The notes below the pieces were generated by a model that saw only the letters and a program-made list of their open reading frames with translations, had not been told where the DNA came from and searched no databases. 64,000 nt of DNA from Tolypothrix sp. PCC 7712. Lineage in GTDB: Bacteria; Cyanobacteriota; Cyanobacteriia; Cyanobacteriales; Nostocaceae. The stretch covers positions 6,263,390-6,327,389 of the forward strand of contig NZ_CP063785.1 in the NCBI RefSeq assembly GCF_025860405.1, written 5' to 3'. Shown piece by piece: positions 7,426 to 16,874 of the stretch (position 1 is its first letter; each line of letters starts with the position of its first letter). Both the position numbers and the translations under genes were made by a program.

Positions 7426-8391
7426 ATGAAGTTACAGGTGCAGCCAAAATTAATTATTCATGGAGGGGCTGGAAGTTCACTACACGGGAAAGGTGGAGTG
7501 GAGGCGGTGCGCCAAGCGCTGTATACAGTGGTGGAGGAAGTCTATTCTCTGCTAATTTCTGGAGCCAGCGCTGCTGAAGCGGTAGTGCAAGGATGCCAAT
7601 TATTGGAAGATAACCCCCGCTTTAATGCTGGTACTGGTTCGGTGTTGCAATCTGATGGTCAAATCCGCATGAGTGCTTCTCTCATGGATGGGACATTAGG
7701 ACGCTTTAGTGGTGTTATTAATATTTCACGGGTGAAGAACCCAATTCAGTTGGCACAATTTCTCCAAACCTCACCCGATAGAGTACTTTCAGATTACGGT
7801 TCCGCAGAACTGGCGCGGGAGTTGCAGATTCCTAGCTACAACGCTTTAACGGATTTGCGCTTGCAGGAATGGATACAGGAGCGTCAGGATAATTTCAAAA
7901 GTACAATGGCTGGGGTGGTAGCAGAACCGGAACTAGTGGAAACCAGCAATGCCGGACGCGGTACGATAGGCGTTGTTGCTTTAGATACCTATGGCAAAAT
8001 AGCTGCTGGCACATCTACAGGCGGTAAGGGGTTTGAGCGGATTGGTAGAGTCAGTGATTCTGCGATGCCTGCGGGTAATTATGCTACTACAAAAGCAGGT
8101 GTCAGTTGTACTGGAATTGGGGAAGACATTATTGATGAATGCCTAGCCGCCAAAATTGTAGTACGTGTAACTGACGGTATGTCGCTCAAAGAAGCAATGC
8201 AACGCTCATTTGCAGAAGCACATAATAATCAGCGGGATTTGGGTGCGATCGCACTTGATGCCACAGGTGCGATCGCTTGGGGTAAAACCAGCCAAGTATT
8301 ACTCGCTGCCTACCATGACGGTCAAAGAATTGGCGATACCTTAGAACTTCCCATAGCTACAAATGTTGGCTGTATTGTTAGTCCAGAGTAA
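7426..8391 (+). CDS. iaaA: Isoaspartyl peptidase / plant-type L-asparaginase
   Basis: An N-terminal nucleophile hydrolase of 321 residues, the usual precursor length. It hydrolyses isoaspartyl dipeptides and asparagine and matures by self-cleavage into alpha and beta chains. The proenzyme motif NAGRGTIGVVALD places the nucleophile at Thr180, preceded by Gly. Other family motifs are IHGGAG near the N-terminus, NPRFNAGTGSVLQ, STGGKGFERIGRVSDSAMPA and CTGIGEDI. In cyanobacteria such enzymes help degrade cyanophycin-derived beta-Asp-Arg. That role is family knowledge and no cyanophycin gene is adjacent. Confidence 0.93.
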   Translation: MKLQVQPKLIIHGGAGSSLHGKGGVEAVRQALYTVVEEVYSLLISGASAAEAVVQGCQLLEDNPRFNAGTGSVLQSDGQIRMSASLMDGTLGRFSGVINISRVKNPIQLAQFLQTSPDRVLSDYGSAELARELQIPSYNALTDLRLQEWIQERQDNFKSTMAGVVAEPELVETSNAGRGTIGVVALDTYGKIAAGTSTGGKGFERIGRVSDSAMPAGNYATTKAGVSCTGIGEDIIDECLAAKIVVRVTDGMSLKEAMQRSFAEAHNNQRDLGAIALDATGAIAWGKTSQVLLAAYHDGQRIGDTLELPIATNVGCIVSPE

Positions 8392-8491
8392 TTAAAATTC
8401 GGCACAAAAATTGCATAACCCCAGGGGTGTGGGAGATATATAACTTGTGAAGCTCTGCTAGTGATAATTTGACCTACCCACAACAAAAGTT

Positions 8492-11400
8492 ATGCGTTAT
8501 TGCCGAACCCTTTTAATTGCTTTTATTACTTTCCTGGTAGTAATTTCACCAACTTTTGGGCAAAATTTATCAATATTGTTCCCTGCAACCCAGGTGTTAG
8601 CCCAAACGCCGAATCAGAAAGCAAATTCTGCTTTATCAGGGAACTTTGTTGATTACTTTGCGGAAGAAAGGCAATTTAAAGGACATGAAGGTAGTGTTAA
8701 CAGTGCCAGTTTTAGCCAAGATGGTAAGCGCATAGTCACCGCAGGTAGTGACGGAACCGCCCGGATATGGGATTTTTCGGGTAAGGAATTGCTGGTATTA
8801 CAAGGGCATCAGGGAAGTGTGCGGAGTGCCAATTTTAGCCCTGATGGACAGTTGATTGTGACTGCATCTTTTGATGGTACTGCTCGTGTGTGGAATAATT
8901 CCGGGCAACAGTTAGCTGAACTTAAAGGACATCAGGGTAATGTTAATAGCGCCAGTTTTAGCCCTGATGGGAAGCGGGTTGTAACTGCTGGTGCTGATAA
9001 AACTTTGCGGATTTGGGATGTTTCAGGAAAGCAGTTGGCGGAATTTAAAGGGCATGAGGGGAGTATTTACAGTGCCAATTTTAGTCCGGATGGGCAGAGA
9101 ATTGTCACGGCTGCGGCTGATAAAACGGCGCGTGTTTGGGATTTGTCGGGTAAGGTGCTGGCAGAGTTAAAAGGGCATACGGATACAGTATGGAGTGCAA
9201 GTTTTAGCCCAGATGGTAAGCAGATAGTTACAGCATCTGATGATAAAACGGCGCGAGTGTGGGATGTATCGGGGAAGCAGTTAACAGTTTTACAAGGACA
9301 TAAAGATAGTGTATATAGCGCCAGTTTTAGTGCGGATGGTCAAGGAATCGTTACAGCATCGGTAGATAAAACTGCACTGATTTGGAATGCTGCGGGAAAA
9401 TTGGTAGGAAAGTTGCTAGGCCATGAAGGAGGAATCAATAGTGTCAATTGGAGTCAGGATAACAGGTGGATTATTAGCTCATCATCTGACAGTAATGCTC
9501 GTATATGGGATACCAATAGCAGTTTAGTATCTGAGCTTAAAGGACATCGGAATGGGGTGAAAAATGCCAATTTTAGCCCTGATGGTAAGTTGATTGTCTC
9601 AGCATCCTGGGATGGTACTGCTCGTTTGTGGCATAACAATGGCAAGTTAATATCTGAACTTAAAGGACATCGAGATGGTGTAACAAATGCCAAGTTTAGC
9701 CCTGATGGGAAGCTAATTGTTACTGCATCCAATGATGGCAGCGCTCGTATATGGGATACGAATGGCAAATTGCTTGCGGAACTTAAAGGGCATCAGGGTT
9801 TCATCAGAAATATCAGCTTTAGCCCAGATGGTAAGTTGATTGTCACTGCATCCAATGACGGAACAGTGCGTGTATGGGATAACAATGGCAAATTGTTTGC
9901 AAATTGGGTAAATTCTGCCCTATTACTTACAGAACAAAAAACAGAACGACAATCTGTAATTCCAGTATTTGTTACTGATGCGAATTTTAGCCCGGATGGC
10001 AAGCAAATTGTTACCGCATCATTTGAAGGCATGGCCCGTATATGGGATATCTCTGGTAACTTGCTTGCAGAACTTAAAGGGCATAAAGGCTTTGTTTTCA
10101 CTGCTAACTTTAGCCCAGATGGCAAGCAAATTCTTACAGCATCCGATGATAAAACTGCTCGTTTGTGGGATACAAATGGCAAATTGCTGGTAGAACTTAA
10201 AGGACATCAGCGTGGTGTCAACAGTGCTAACTTTAGCCCGGATGGTAAGCAAATTCTTACAGCATCCGATGATAAAACCGCTCGTGTATGGGATACAAAT
10301 GGCAAATTGCTGGCAGAACTGAAAGCACATCAGGGCGATGTCAACAGTGCTAACTTTAGCTTGGATGGGAAGCAAATTGTCACCGCATCATCTGATAAAA
10401 CTGCTCGTGTGTGGGATACAAATGGCAAATTGCTGGCAGAATTGAAAGGACATGAAGATACCGTTAACAGTGCGAATTTTAGCTCGGATGGGAAGCAAAT
10501 AGTCACCGCATCCGATGACGGAACAGTGCGTGTATGGCATCTTTCTCACACCCAGCTAGTTGAGCAACAAACATCTGAAAATCCCTCAACCAATATAGCG
10601 AAACCTCAAAAATTACCTTCTCGAGCCTGTTCTGGTTTCTTTACAAGTGCCAATTTTAGTCCTGATAGCAAACAAATTGTTATCGTATCTTGGGATAAAA
10701 CAGCATGTGTATGGAATATATCAGGTAAGGTTCTTGCAGAACTGAAAGGACATCAGGATTATGTCAACAGTGCCAGCTTTAGCCCCGATGGCAAGAGAAT
10801 TGTCACTGCATCCAAGGATAAAACAGCCCGTGTATGGGATACAAATGGCAAATTGCTTGCAGAACTCAAGGGGCATCAAGGTGATGTCAACAGTGCCCAG
10901 TTTAACCCCGATGGCAAACTAATCATTACTACATCGAATGATAAAACAGCCCGTATATGGGATACAAATGGCAAATTGCTCTTAGAAATCAATGGTTTTG
11001 AAAACTCAGTCGTTGACGCTAGCTTTAGCCCTGATGGCAAGAGAATTGTCACTGCATCCAAAGATAAAACAGCTCTTGTATGGGATACAAATGGCAAATT
11101 GCTTTTTGAACTCAAAGGACATCAAGATGATGTCAACAGCGCCAGTTTTAGCCCCGATAGCAAGCTAATCGTTACTACATCGAATGATAAAACAGCCCGT
11201 ATATGGGATACAAATGGCAAATTGCTCTTAGAACTCAATGGCTTTAAAGACTCAGTTTTTGACGCTAACTTTAGCCCCGATGGTAAGCAAATTATTACGA
11301 GTTCATCTACCTCCAGTGTCTGGGATACGAATGGAAAACTGCTTTTTGAACTCAAAGGGGATCAGGGTAATGTTAGTAGTGCCAGTTTTAGTCCTGATGG

Positions 11401-14400
11401 CAAGTTCATTGTTACCACATCCCACAAAAGTGCCCGCCTATGGGATACAAATGGCAAATTACTTACAAAACTGCAAAGGTATCAGAGCGGTGTCAACAGT
11501 GCCAGTTTTAGTCCTGATGGTAAGCTAATTATTACCTTATCTACCGATGCTACTGCTCGTGTGTGGAATGCAAATGGCAAATTACTTGCAGAATTAGAGC
11601 ATCCATCTGTGATGTCAAGTGCCGATTTTAGTCCTGATGGTAAGCTAATTCTTACTGTATATGATGATACTGCCCGTGTGTGGAATACATCTGGGAAGCT
11701 GCTTGCAGAACTCAAAGGGCATAAAAGCTCACTCCAAAGTGCCAAATTTAGCCCCAATAGCCAGTTAGTGGTCACCGCATCTAACGATAATACTGCTCGT
11801 GTGTGGGATATATCTGGGAAGCTGCTTGCAGAACTCAAAGGGCATCAGGAAAATGTTACTAGTGCCAGTTTTAGCCCAGATAGCAAGCAAATTATCACTA
11901 CATCTTATGACAGGACAGTTCGGATTTGGGATATATCTGGTAAGCTGCTTGCAGGACTGAAAGTCTATCAGAAAGATTGGACGAGTGCCAGTTTTAGCCC
12001 CAATGGTGAGCTAATTATTCTACTTACATATGACAGGATATGCTATGTGTGGGATAAATCTGGTAATTTGGTTGCAGAACTAGTGCATCAAAACTATGTC
12101 AATAGTGCCAGTTTTAGCCCAGATGGTCAAAGGATTGTCACTACATCTGATGACAAGAAAGCTTATCTATGGAATGTGCAGGGTAAGTTACTTGCAGAAT
12201 TGACAGGACATCAGCGCGATATCAACAGTGCTAGTTTTAGCCCAGATGGACAAAAGATTGTTACCACATCTGATGACAAGACTGCCCGTCTATGGGATAC
12301 ATCTGGCAAGTTGCTTGCAGAAATTAAAGGACATCAGGATTATGTCAAGAATGCCAGTTTTAGTCCAGATGGACAAAGGATTGTCACTGCATCTTGGGAT
12401 GATACTGCCCGTGTGTGGGACACAAATGCTAAACAACTAACAGTTTTGGCTTTATCTGAAATTTCTTCTTCCCCCAAAGTTGAAGCAGACGGATTACGCG
12501 ATCTACAATTCTACGCCCCCAATTGCGCCCAAGCATTTGAACCGTGGCAAAAAGCTCTTAAAATTTATCAACAAATCTCCGATCGCGAAAACCAAGCTGT
12601 CATTCTAGAAAAACTGGGGAATGCTTACTATTGTCTCAGCGATTACACCAACGCTATTAATTCTTACAGCAAAGCATCAAGCATTGCCCAACAAAACAAT
12701 TACCCAGAAATCCAAGCCAAAAATCTCTCCAATCTCGGCAGTGTTTATAATTCTTTAGCAGATTATGAACCAGCAATTAAGTATTACGAAGATGCATTAA
12801 AACTTCTACAACAACAAGATATTCAACTCAAAGCAGAAATTCTCCGAGGGCGAGGAAATATTTATAATTTCCAAGGTAAATATCACGAAGCTATTAAGGA
12901 TTACTCGCAAGCATTAGCCATCGATAAGAATTTGAAAAATACCTCTGGTGTAGCCAAAGATAAAGTCAATTTGGCAAATGTCTATTATGTCTTGGGTGAC
13001 TACTCAAAAGCTATTCAATATTACAAAGAAACTCTAGATTTAATCCCTGGCGAATCTTTAGCCGGTTTAGGAAATACTTATCTTTCTCTAGGTGAAACTA
13101 CCAAAGCAATTGAACTCCACAATCAAAGCTTGGCGAAAGCACGACAAAATGAAGATAAGGAAGCAGAAGGTAATGCACTGAATAATTTAACTTATGCTTT
13201 GATTAAAGCAAACAATCTCCCAGAAGCAGAGAAAAACCTGTTTGAAGCTATGAAAATTTGGGAATCTCTTCGCGCTGGATTAAATGATGCCAATAAAGTT
13301 TCTATCTTTGAAAAACAATCTCGCACCTATCGCCTACTGCAAGAAGTTTTAATTGCTCAAAATAAAATTAATGAGGCGTTAGAAATTTCTGAACGCGGTC
13401 GTTCGCGTGCTTTTGTAGAATTACTCGCAAGGCGCTTATCTCCAAACCCAACACAAAAATCAAACATTACGCCGCCAAATATTGAGCAGATTAAACAAAT
13501 TGCGAAAGCACAAAATGCCACTTTGGTGCAATATTCAATTGTTGATCAAGAAGATAAACAACAAACCAAAGAATCAGAAATATATATTTGGGTAGTTAAA
13601 CCCACAGGTGAAGTGGCATTTCATCGCCAAGATATCAAGCCGTTATTGCAAAAAGAGAATAAAAACCTAGCCCAATTAGTTGATATCTCCCGGCTATCTA
13701 TAGGGGTAAGAAGTCGCGCAGGTGGGATTGTCGCCGCAGCAGCTGATGGTGCAAATCAACCCAAACGCTTACAACAACTCTATGATTTGTTAATTAAACC
13801 GATCGCCAACCAGCTACCCAGCAACCCCAGCGATCGCATTATTTTCATTCCTCAAGGTTCCCTGTTCTTGGTTCCCTTCCCCGCATTACAAGACGAACAA
13901 AACAAATACTTAGTAGAAAAACACACAATTCTTACTGCGCCATCGATTCAACTTTTAGATTTAACTCGCCAGCAAAAACGAGCACACCAAGGTAAATCAG
14001 CTTCTCTGCCAAATTTAGTAGTAGGTAACCCTACGATGCCTTTTGTATCCCTTGTACCAGAAGGAAAACCGCAACAACTACCAGCTTTAGAGGGTGCAGA
14101 AAAGGAAGCAAAAGCGATCGCACCTCTACTCAAAACCAAAGCGATCACAGGTAGTCAGGCAACAGAAACAGCGATCGCCCAAAAAATGACCCAATCACGG
14201 ATCATTCATTTAGCCACACATGGATTGTTTGATGATTTACGTGGTTTGGGAAGTGCTATAGCCCTTGCACCCGCAGGTAAAGATGATGGTTTATTAACTG
14301 CGGAAGAAATTTTGGATTTGAAACTACAAGCTGAACTCGTAGTTCTCAGCGCCTGTGATACTGGCCGCGGAAAAATCACAGGGGATGGAGTAATTGGTTT

Positions 14401-14620
14401 ATCTCGGTCTTTTATCAGCGCAGGTGTACCTAGCATTGTAGTTTCTCTATGGCAAGTACCAGATACACCAACAGCATCGTTAATGACTGAGTTTTATCAA
14501 CATAGCAGTAAAAATTCTGATAAAGCTGCGGCCTTAAGACAAGCGATGTTGACCACTATGAAGACCCACCCTGACCCTGTCAACTGGGCAGCGTTTACTT
14601 TAATTGGCGAAGTCAATTGA
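8492..14620 (+). CDS. Secreted WD40-TPR-CHAT protein (2042 residues)
   Basis: An N-terminal hydrophobic signal segment (MRYCRTLLIAFITFLVVIS) is followed by about 30 WD40 repeats over roughly residues 55-1320, many near-identical (HxxxVNSASFSPDGKxIVTAS, ARVWDTNGKLLAEL). TPR units cover about 1350-1600 (AINSYSKASSIAQQ, AIKYYEDALKLLQQ, AIKDYSQALAI). The C-terminal CHAT domain, a caspase-like peptidase fold, has the dyad His1910 (IIHLATHGLFDD) and Cys1955 (VVLSACDTGRG). Both catalytic residues are present. The export signal implies action outside the cytoplasm. The repeats probably form two or more propellers as a ligand-binding platform. Its substrate is unknown. It is intact, with no frameshift. 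Confidence 0.92.
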   Translation: MRYCRTLLIAFITFLVVISPTFGQNLSILFPATQVLAQTPNQKANSALSGNFVDYFAEERQFKGHEGSVNSASFSQDGKRIVTAGSDGTARIWDFSGKELLVLQGHQGSVRSANFSPDGQLIVTASFDGTARVWNNSGQQLAELKGHQGNVNSASFSPDGKRVVTAGADKTLRIWDVSGKQLAEFKGHEGSIYSANFSPDGQRIVTAAADKTARVWDLSGKVLAELKGHTDTVWSASFSPDGKQIVTASDDKTARVWDVSGKQLTVLQGHKDSVYSASFSADGQGIVTASVDKTALIWNAAGKLVGKLLGHEGGINSVNWSQDNRWIISSSSDSNARIWDTNSSLVSELKGHRNGVKNANFSPDGKLIVSASWDGTARLWHNNGKLISELKGHRDGVTNAKFSPDGKLIVTASNDGSARIWDTNGKLLAELKGHQGFIRNISFSPDGKLIVTASNDGTVRVWDNNGKLFANWVNSALLLTEQKTERQSVIPVFVTDANFSPDGKQIVTASFEGMARIWDISGNLLAELKGHKGFVFTANFSPDGKQILTASDDKTARLWDTNGKLLVELKGHQRGVNSANFSPDGKQILTASDDKTARVWDTNGKLLAELKAHQGDVNSANFSLDGKQIVTASSDKTARVWDTNGKLLAELKGHEDTVNSANFSSDGKQIVTASDDGTVRVWHLSHTQLVEQQTSENPSTNIAKPQKLPSRACSGFFTSANFSPDSKQIVIVSWDKTACVWNISGKVLAELKGHQDYVNSASFSPDGKRIVTASKDKTARVWDTNGKLLAELKGHQGDVNSAQFNPDGKLIITTSNDKTARIWDTNGKLLLEINGFENSVVDASFSPDGKRIVTASKDKTALVWDTNGKLLFELKGHQDDVNSASFSPDSKLIVTTSNDKTARIWDTNGKLLLELNGFKDSVFDANFSPDGKQIITSSSTSSVWDTNGKLLFELKGDQGNVSSASFSPDGKFIVTTSHKSARLWDTNGKLLTKLQRYQSGVNSASFSPDGKLIITLSTDATARVWNANGKLLAELEHPSVMSSADFSPDGKLILTVYDDTARVWNTSGKLLAELKGHKSSLQSAKFSPNSQLVVTASNDNTARVWDISGKLLAELKGHQENVTSASFSPDSKQIITTSYDRTVRIWDISGKLLAGLKVYQKDWTSASFSPNGELIILLTYDRICYVWDKSGNLVAELVHQNYVNSASFSPDGQRIVTTSDDKKAYLWNVQGKLLAELTGHQRDINSASFSPDGQKIVTTSDDKTARLWDTSGKLLAEIKGHQDYVKNASFSPDGQRIVTASWDDTARVWDTNAKQLTVLALSEISSSPKVEADGLRDLQFYAPNCAQAFEPWQKALKIYQQISDRENQAVILEKLGNAYYCLSDYTNAINSYSKASSIAQQNNYPEIQAKNLSNLGSVYNSLADYEPAIKYYEDALKLLQQQDIQLKAEILRGRGNIYNFQGKYHEAIKDYSQALAIDKNLKNTSGVAKDKVNLANVYYVLGDYSKAIQYYKETLDLIPGESLAGLGNTYLSLGETTKAIELHNQSLAKARQNEDKEAEGNALNNLTYALIKANNLPEAEKNLFEAMKIWESLRAGLNDANKVSIFEKQSRTYRLLQEVLIAQNKINEALEISERGRSRAFVELLARRLSPNPTQKSNITPPNIEQIKQIAKAQNATLVQYSIVDQEDKQQTKESEIYIWVVKPTGEVAFHRQDIKPLLQKENKNLAQLVDISRLSIGVRSRAGGIVAAAADGANQPKRLQQLYDLLIKPIANQLPSNPSDRIIFIPQGSLFLVPFPALQDEQNKYLVEKHTILTAPSIQLLDLTRQQKRAHQGKSASLPNLVVGNPTMPFVSLVPEGKPQQLPALEGAEKEAKAIAPLLKTKAITGSQATETAIAQKMTQSRIIHLATHGLFDDLRGLGSAIALAPAGKDDGLLTAEEILDLKLQAELVVLSACDTGRGKITGDGVIGLSRSFISAGVPSIVVSLWQVPDTPTASLMTEFYQHSSKNSDKAAALRQAMLTTMKTHPDPVNWAAFTLIGEVN

Positions 14621-14759
14621 ATTTTAGCAAAGGGAATGTAGAAACCATGCCAATGCTCATCGGTTAAGGGCAAAAGGAGAAAGGGAAAAGGGGCAAGAAA
14701 AAACCTTTAACCCTTACCTTTTCACCTTTTCCCCAATACGGTCTCTACATTTTTTATGG

Positions 14760-16118
14760 CTAACTCTCAGCACTCTTATTGCGCCAACCAGGTTTAACTA
14801 CCTGACGCGCACGGGCAATCACTAGCGAATCATCAGGCACATCTTCTGTGACAGTAGAACCAGCAGCGACATAGACATCATTACCTAAGGTGACTGGTGC
14901 AACTAAGACGCTATTGGAACCAGTTTTAGTGCGATCGCCAATTTTGGTACGGTGTTTTTTCACGCCATCGTAATTGGCGGTAATTGTCCCCGCACCGATA
15001 TTAACCTTGGTACCTGCTGTCGTGTCGCCTAAATATGATAGATGTGCCACATTTGTGCGATCGCCTAATTCTGTATTTTTTAATTCCACAAAATTGCCTA
15101 TCCGACAGCCAGCACCGATTTGCACTTGACCGCGTAAATGAGTGTAAGGCCCTAGTTGGGTGCCAGCTTGCACAGTGCTACCCTTGACTACGGAATATAG
15201 CACCGTGACATTTTCAGCTATATGGCTATTTTCAATTAAACTTCCAGGGCCAATGTGACTTCCGGCTTTAATGACTGTATTACCGCGCAGGTGCGTTTGC
15301 GGTTCAATAATTACATCTGGCTCTAATTCTACAGTGTCTTCAATGGTAATACTGTCAGGGTCGATGAGGGTCACGCCCGCTAACATCCATTTTTCCTTAA
15401 TTCGCTTTTGTAAAATCTCGTATGCCTTGGCTAATTGTAGGCGATCGTTGATGCCGAGAATTTCTTGATAGTCTTCCACATCTACGGTCATCACTTTTCC
15501 AACTTGACTTACAGCATCAGTGAGATAGTATTCTTTTTGATTATTATTTGCTTCTAAGTGAGGTAATACCTGAGCTAAATTTTGCCAGCGGAAGCAATAA
15601 ACCCCAGCATTAACTCGCCGATTATGTTTTTGAGCAGTTGTGCAATCTTTGTCTTCAATAATATGTTGCACAATATTTTCACTATCACAAAACACCCGCC
15701 CATAGCCCTGAGGATCGGGTAGGTATGCGGTGAGGATAGTGGCGGCGTTTTGATGTTCTTGGTGAGTTTGCCACAAATTTTGCAGAGTTTGAGCGCTTAA
15801 CAATGGCACATCACCGTTTAATACCAGTAAATCCCCACTGTAACCCTCCAGATGCGGAAGTAATTGCTGGATAGCATGACCTGTTCCCTGCTGTACAGTC
15901 TGTTCGACAAACTCCAAATTAGGCACAGACTGCATGGCTGCTTTCACTTCCTCAGCCTGATATCCCACAATCACTAACCGCCTTGAAGGTGAAAGTGGTT
16001 CTACACTTTCCAGCACTCTTTCAATTAGCGATCGCCCACCCAAAGAATGTAAAACCTTGGGCAGCTGTGATTTCATCCTGGTGCCCCGTCCCGCCGCTAG
16101 AATTGCTACAACTACCAT
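14760..16118 (-). CDS. glmU: Bifunctional GlmU (GlcNAc-1-P uridyltransferase / GlcN-1-P acetyltransferase)
   Basis: GlmU makes UDP-GlcNAc for peptidoglycan and lipopolysaccharide. The 452 residues match the family. The N-terminal pyrophosphorylase has the signature ILAAGRGTRMKSQLPKVLH, VEQTVQQGTGHAIQ and LVLNGDVPLLSA. The C-terminal left-handed beta-helix has hexapeptide repeats (VIKAGSHIGPGSLIENSHIA), the acetyltransferase site stretch LGDTTAGTKVNIGAGTITAN and KHRTKIGD. Start ATG 16118-16116 precedes VVVAILAAG directly. Confidence 0.97.
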   Translation of the reverse strand: MVVVAILAAGRGTRMKSQLPKVLHSLGGRSLIERVLESVEPLSPSRRLVIVGYQAEEVKAAMQSVPNLEFVEQTVQQGTGHAIQQLLPHLEGYSGDLLVLNGDVPLLSAQTLQNLWQTHQEHQNAATILTAYLPDPQGYGRVFCDSENIVQHIIEDKDCTTAQKHNRRVNAGVYCFRWQNLAQVLPHLEANNNQKEYYLTDAVSQVGKVMTVDVEDYQEILGINDRLQLAKAYEILQKRIKEKWMLAGVTLIDPDSITIEDTVELEPDVIIEPQTHLRGNTVIKAGSHIGPGSLIENSHIAENVTVLYSVVKGSTVQAGTQLGPYTHLRGQVQIGAGCRIGNFVELKNTELGDRTNVAHLSYLGDTTAGTKVNIGAGTITANYDGVKKHRTKIGDRTKTGSNSVLVAPVTLGNDVYVAAGSTVTEDVPDDSLVIARARQVVKPGWRNKSAES

Positions 16119-16369
16119 AATTTAGCTATCAGCTATAAATGAATTGCGCTATTGCGCTTGGCCTTTTAAGATTTAGGCTTCAAATAATACCAGCTAATCA
16201 TCACAGACTGAAATGTCAAATCTTGTGGGTAATTCACAATACCTTGACTAAAACAGCCTCTTGTCTGTGTACAACCATAAATTGACCATGCTGATTTTAG
16301 ATTTTTTTTGTTGATAGTTCATCCCTTGAGGGTAGAAAAATCTTACATTGGGCATTGGGGAGGTAGTGC

Positions 16370-16398
16370 GTTGCGGGGGTTCCCCCCGTTGTAGCAAC
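16370..16398. repeat. Small inverted repeat GTTGCGGGGG...GCAAC
   Basis: Arms GTTGC/GCAAC enclose GGGGGTTCCCCC. This is a G/C-rich hairpin of a kind dispersed in Nostoc-like genomes. The gap 16119-16753 otherwise holds only this and the palindrome at 16496-16515. Confidence 0.5.
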
Positions 16399-16495
16399 TA
16401 CCGTTATTGGGCATAGGAAAGACAGATTTTCATGGCAAGGTTTGTGCCAAAAACTGGCGTGAATGGAATCGGATTTAGACTCACAACTCTTGTAC

Positions 16496-16515
16496 AGACG
16501 CGATTAATCGCGTCT
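16496..16515. repeat. 20-bp perfect palindrome
   Basis: AGACGCGATTAATCGCGTCT is its own complement. It lies in the gap between glmU and the HD-GYP regulator. It could be a dispersed repeat or a protein-binding site; nothing nearby decides between them. Confidence 0.5.
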
Positions 16516-16753
16516 CTGCAACTCCTGACTCAGCACTTTCAAGCTAGGGAGCAGGGGGAACAAAGAAAATATTAAAAATGAGGAATTATCAATAGTAGGG
16601 TGGGCACTCGTCATCATTTAGGTTTGAGCGAAAAAACTTGCAGCGCCTACCCTCAAAGAATTGCTTGTGTTTTAGGAATTTGATTTTCGCGCTCGTGAGG
16701 CATTTCTCATTCCCATGAGGCGTAATCTTGAATTTGGAATTCCCACTACTCAG

Positions 16754-16874
16754 GTAAGCCGGTGGAAATCAACCAAACTATATTACGAAACGTAAATGGG
16801 CTTCAACCCTTCACAATGACAAATGACCAATGACATACCTGGCCAGTTATCTTTAATTGCACCGACCTAATTAC
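16754..16874. mobile_element. MITE-like element, copy A (ends in the HD-GYP stop codon)
   Basis: About 121 bp closely similar to 21441-21569: shared blocks include AACCAAACTAT, GAAACGTAAAT, TGACAAATGACCAATGAC and CCAGTTATCTTTAATT. The ends are imperfect inverted repeats (GTAAGCCGGTGGAAATCAAC against the complement of GTTATCTTTAATTGCACCG). The right end supplies the TAA stop of the minus-strand gene, as in copy B. It encodes no protein. Confidence 0.55.

Noticed and set aside
9454..11838. Several minus-strand and frame-shifted ORFs of 70-130 codons inside the WD40 gene
   Set aside because: They mirror the WD40 repeat DNA and repeat with the same period; they are shadows of the plus-strand gene.
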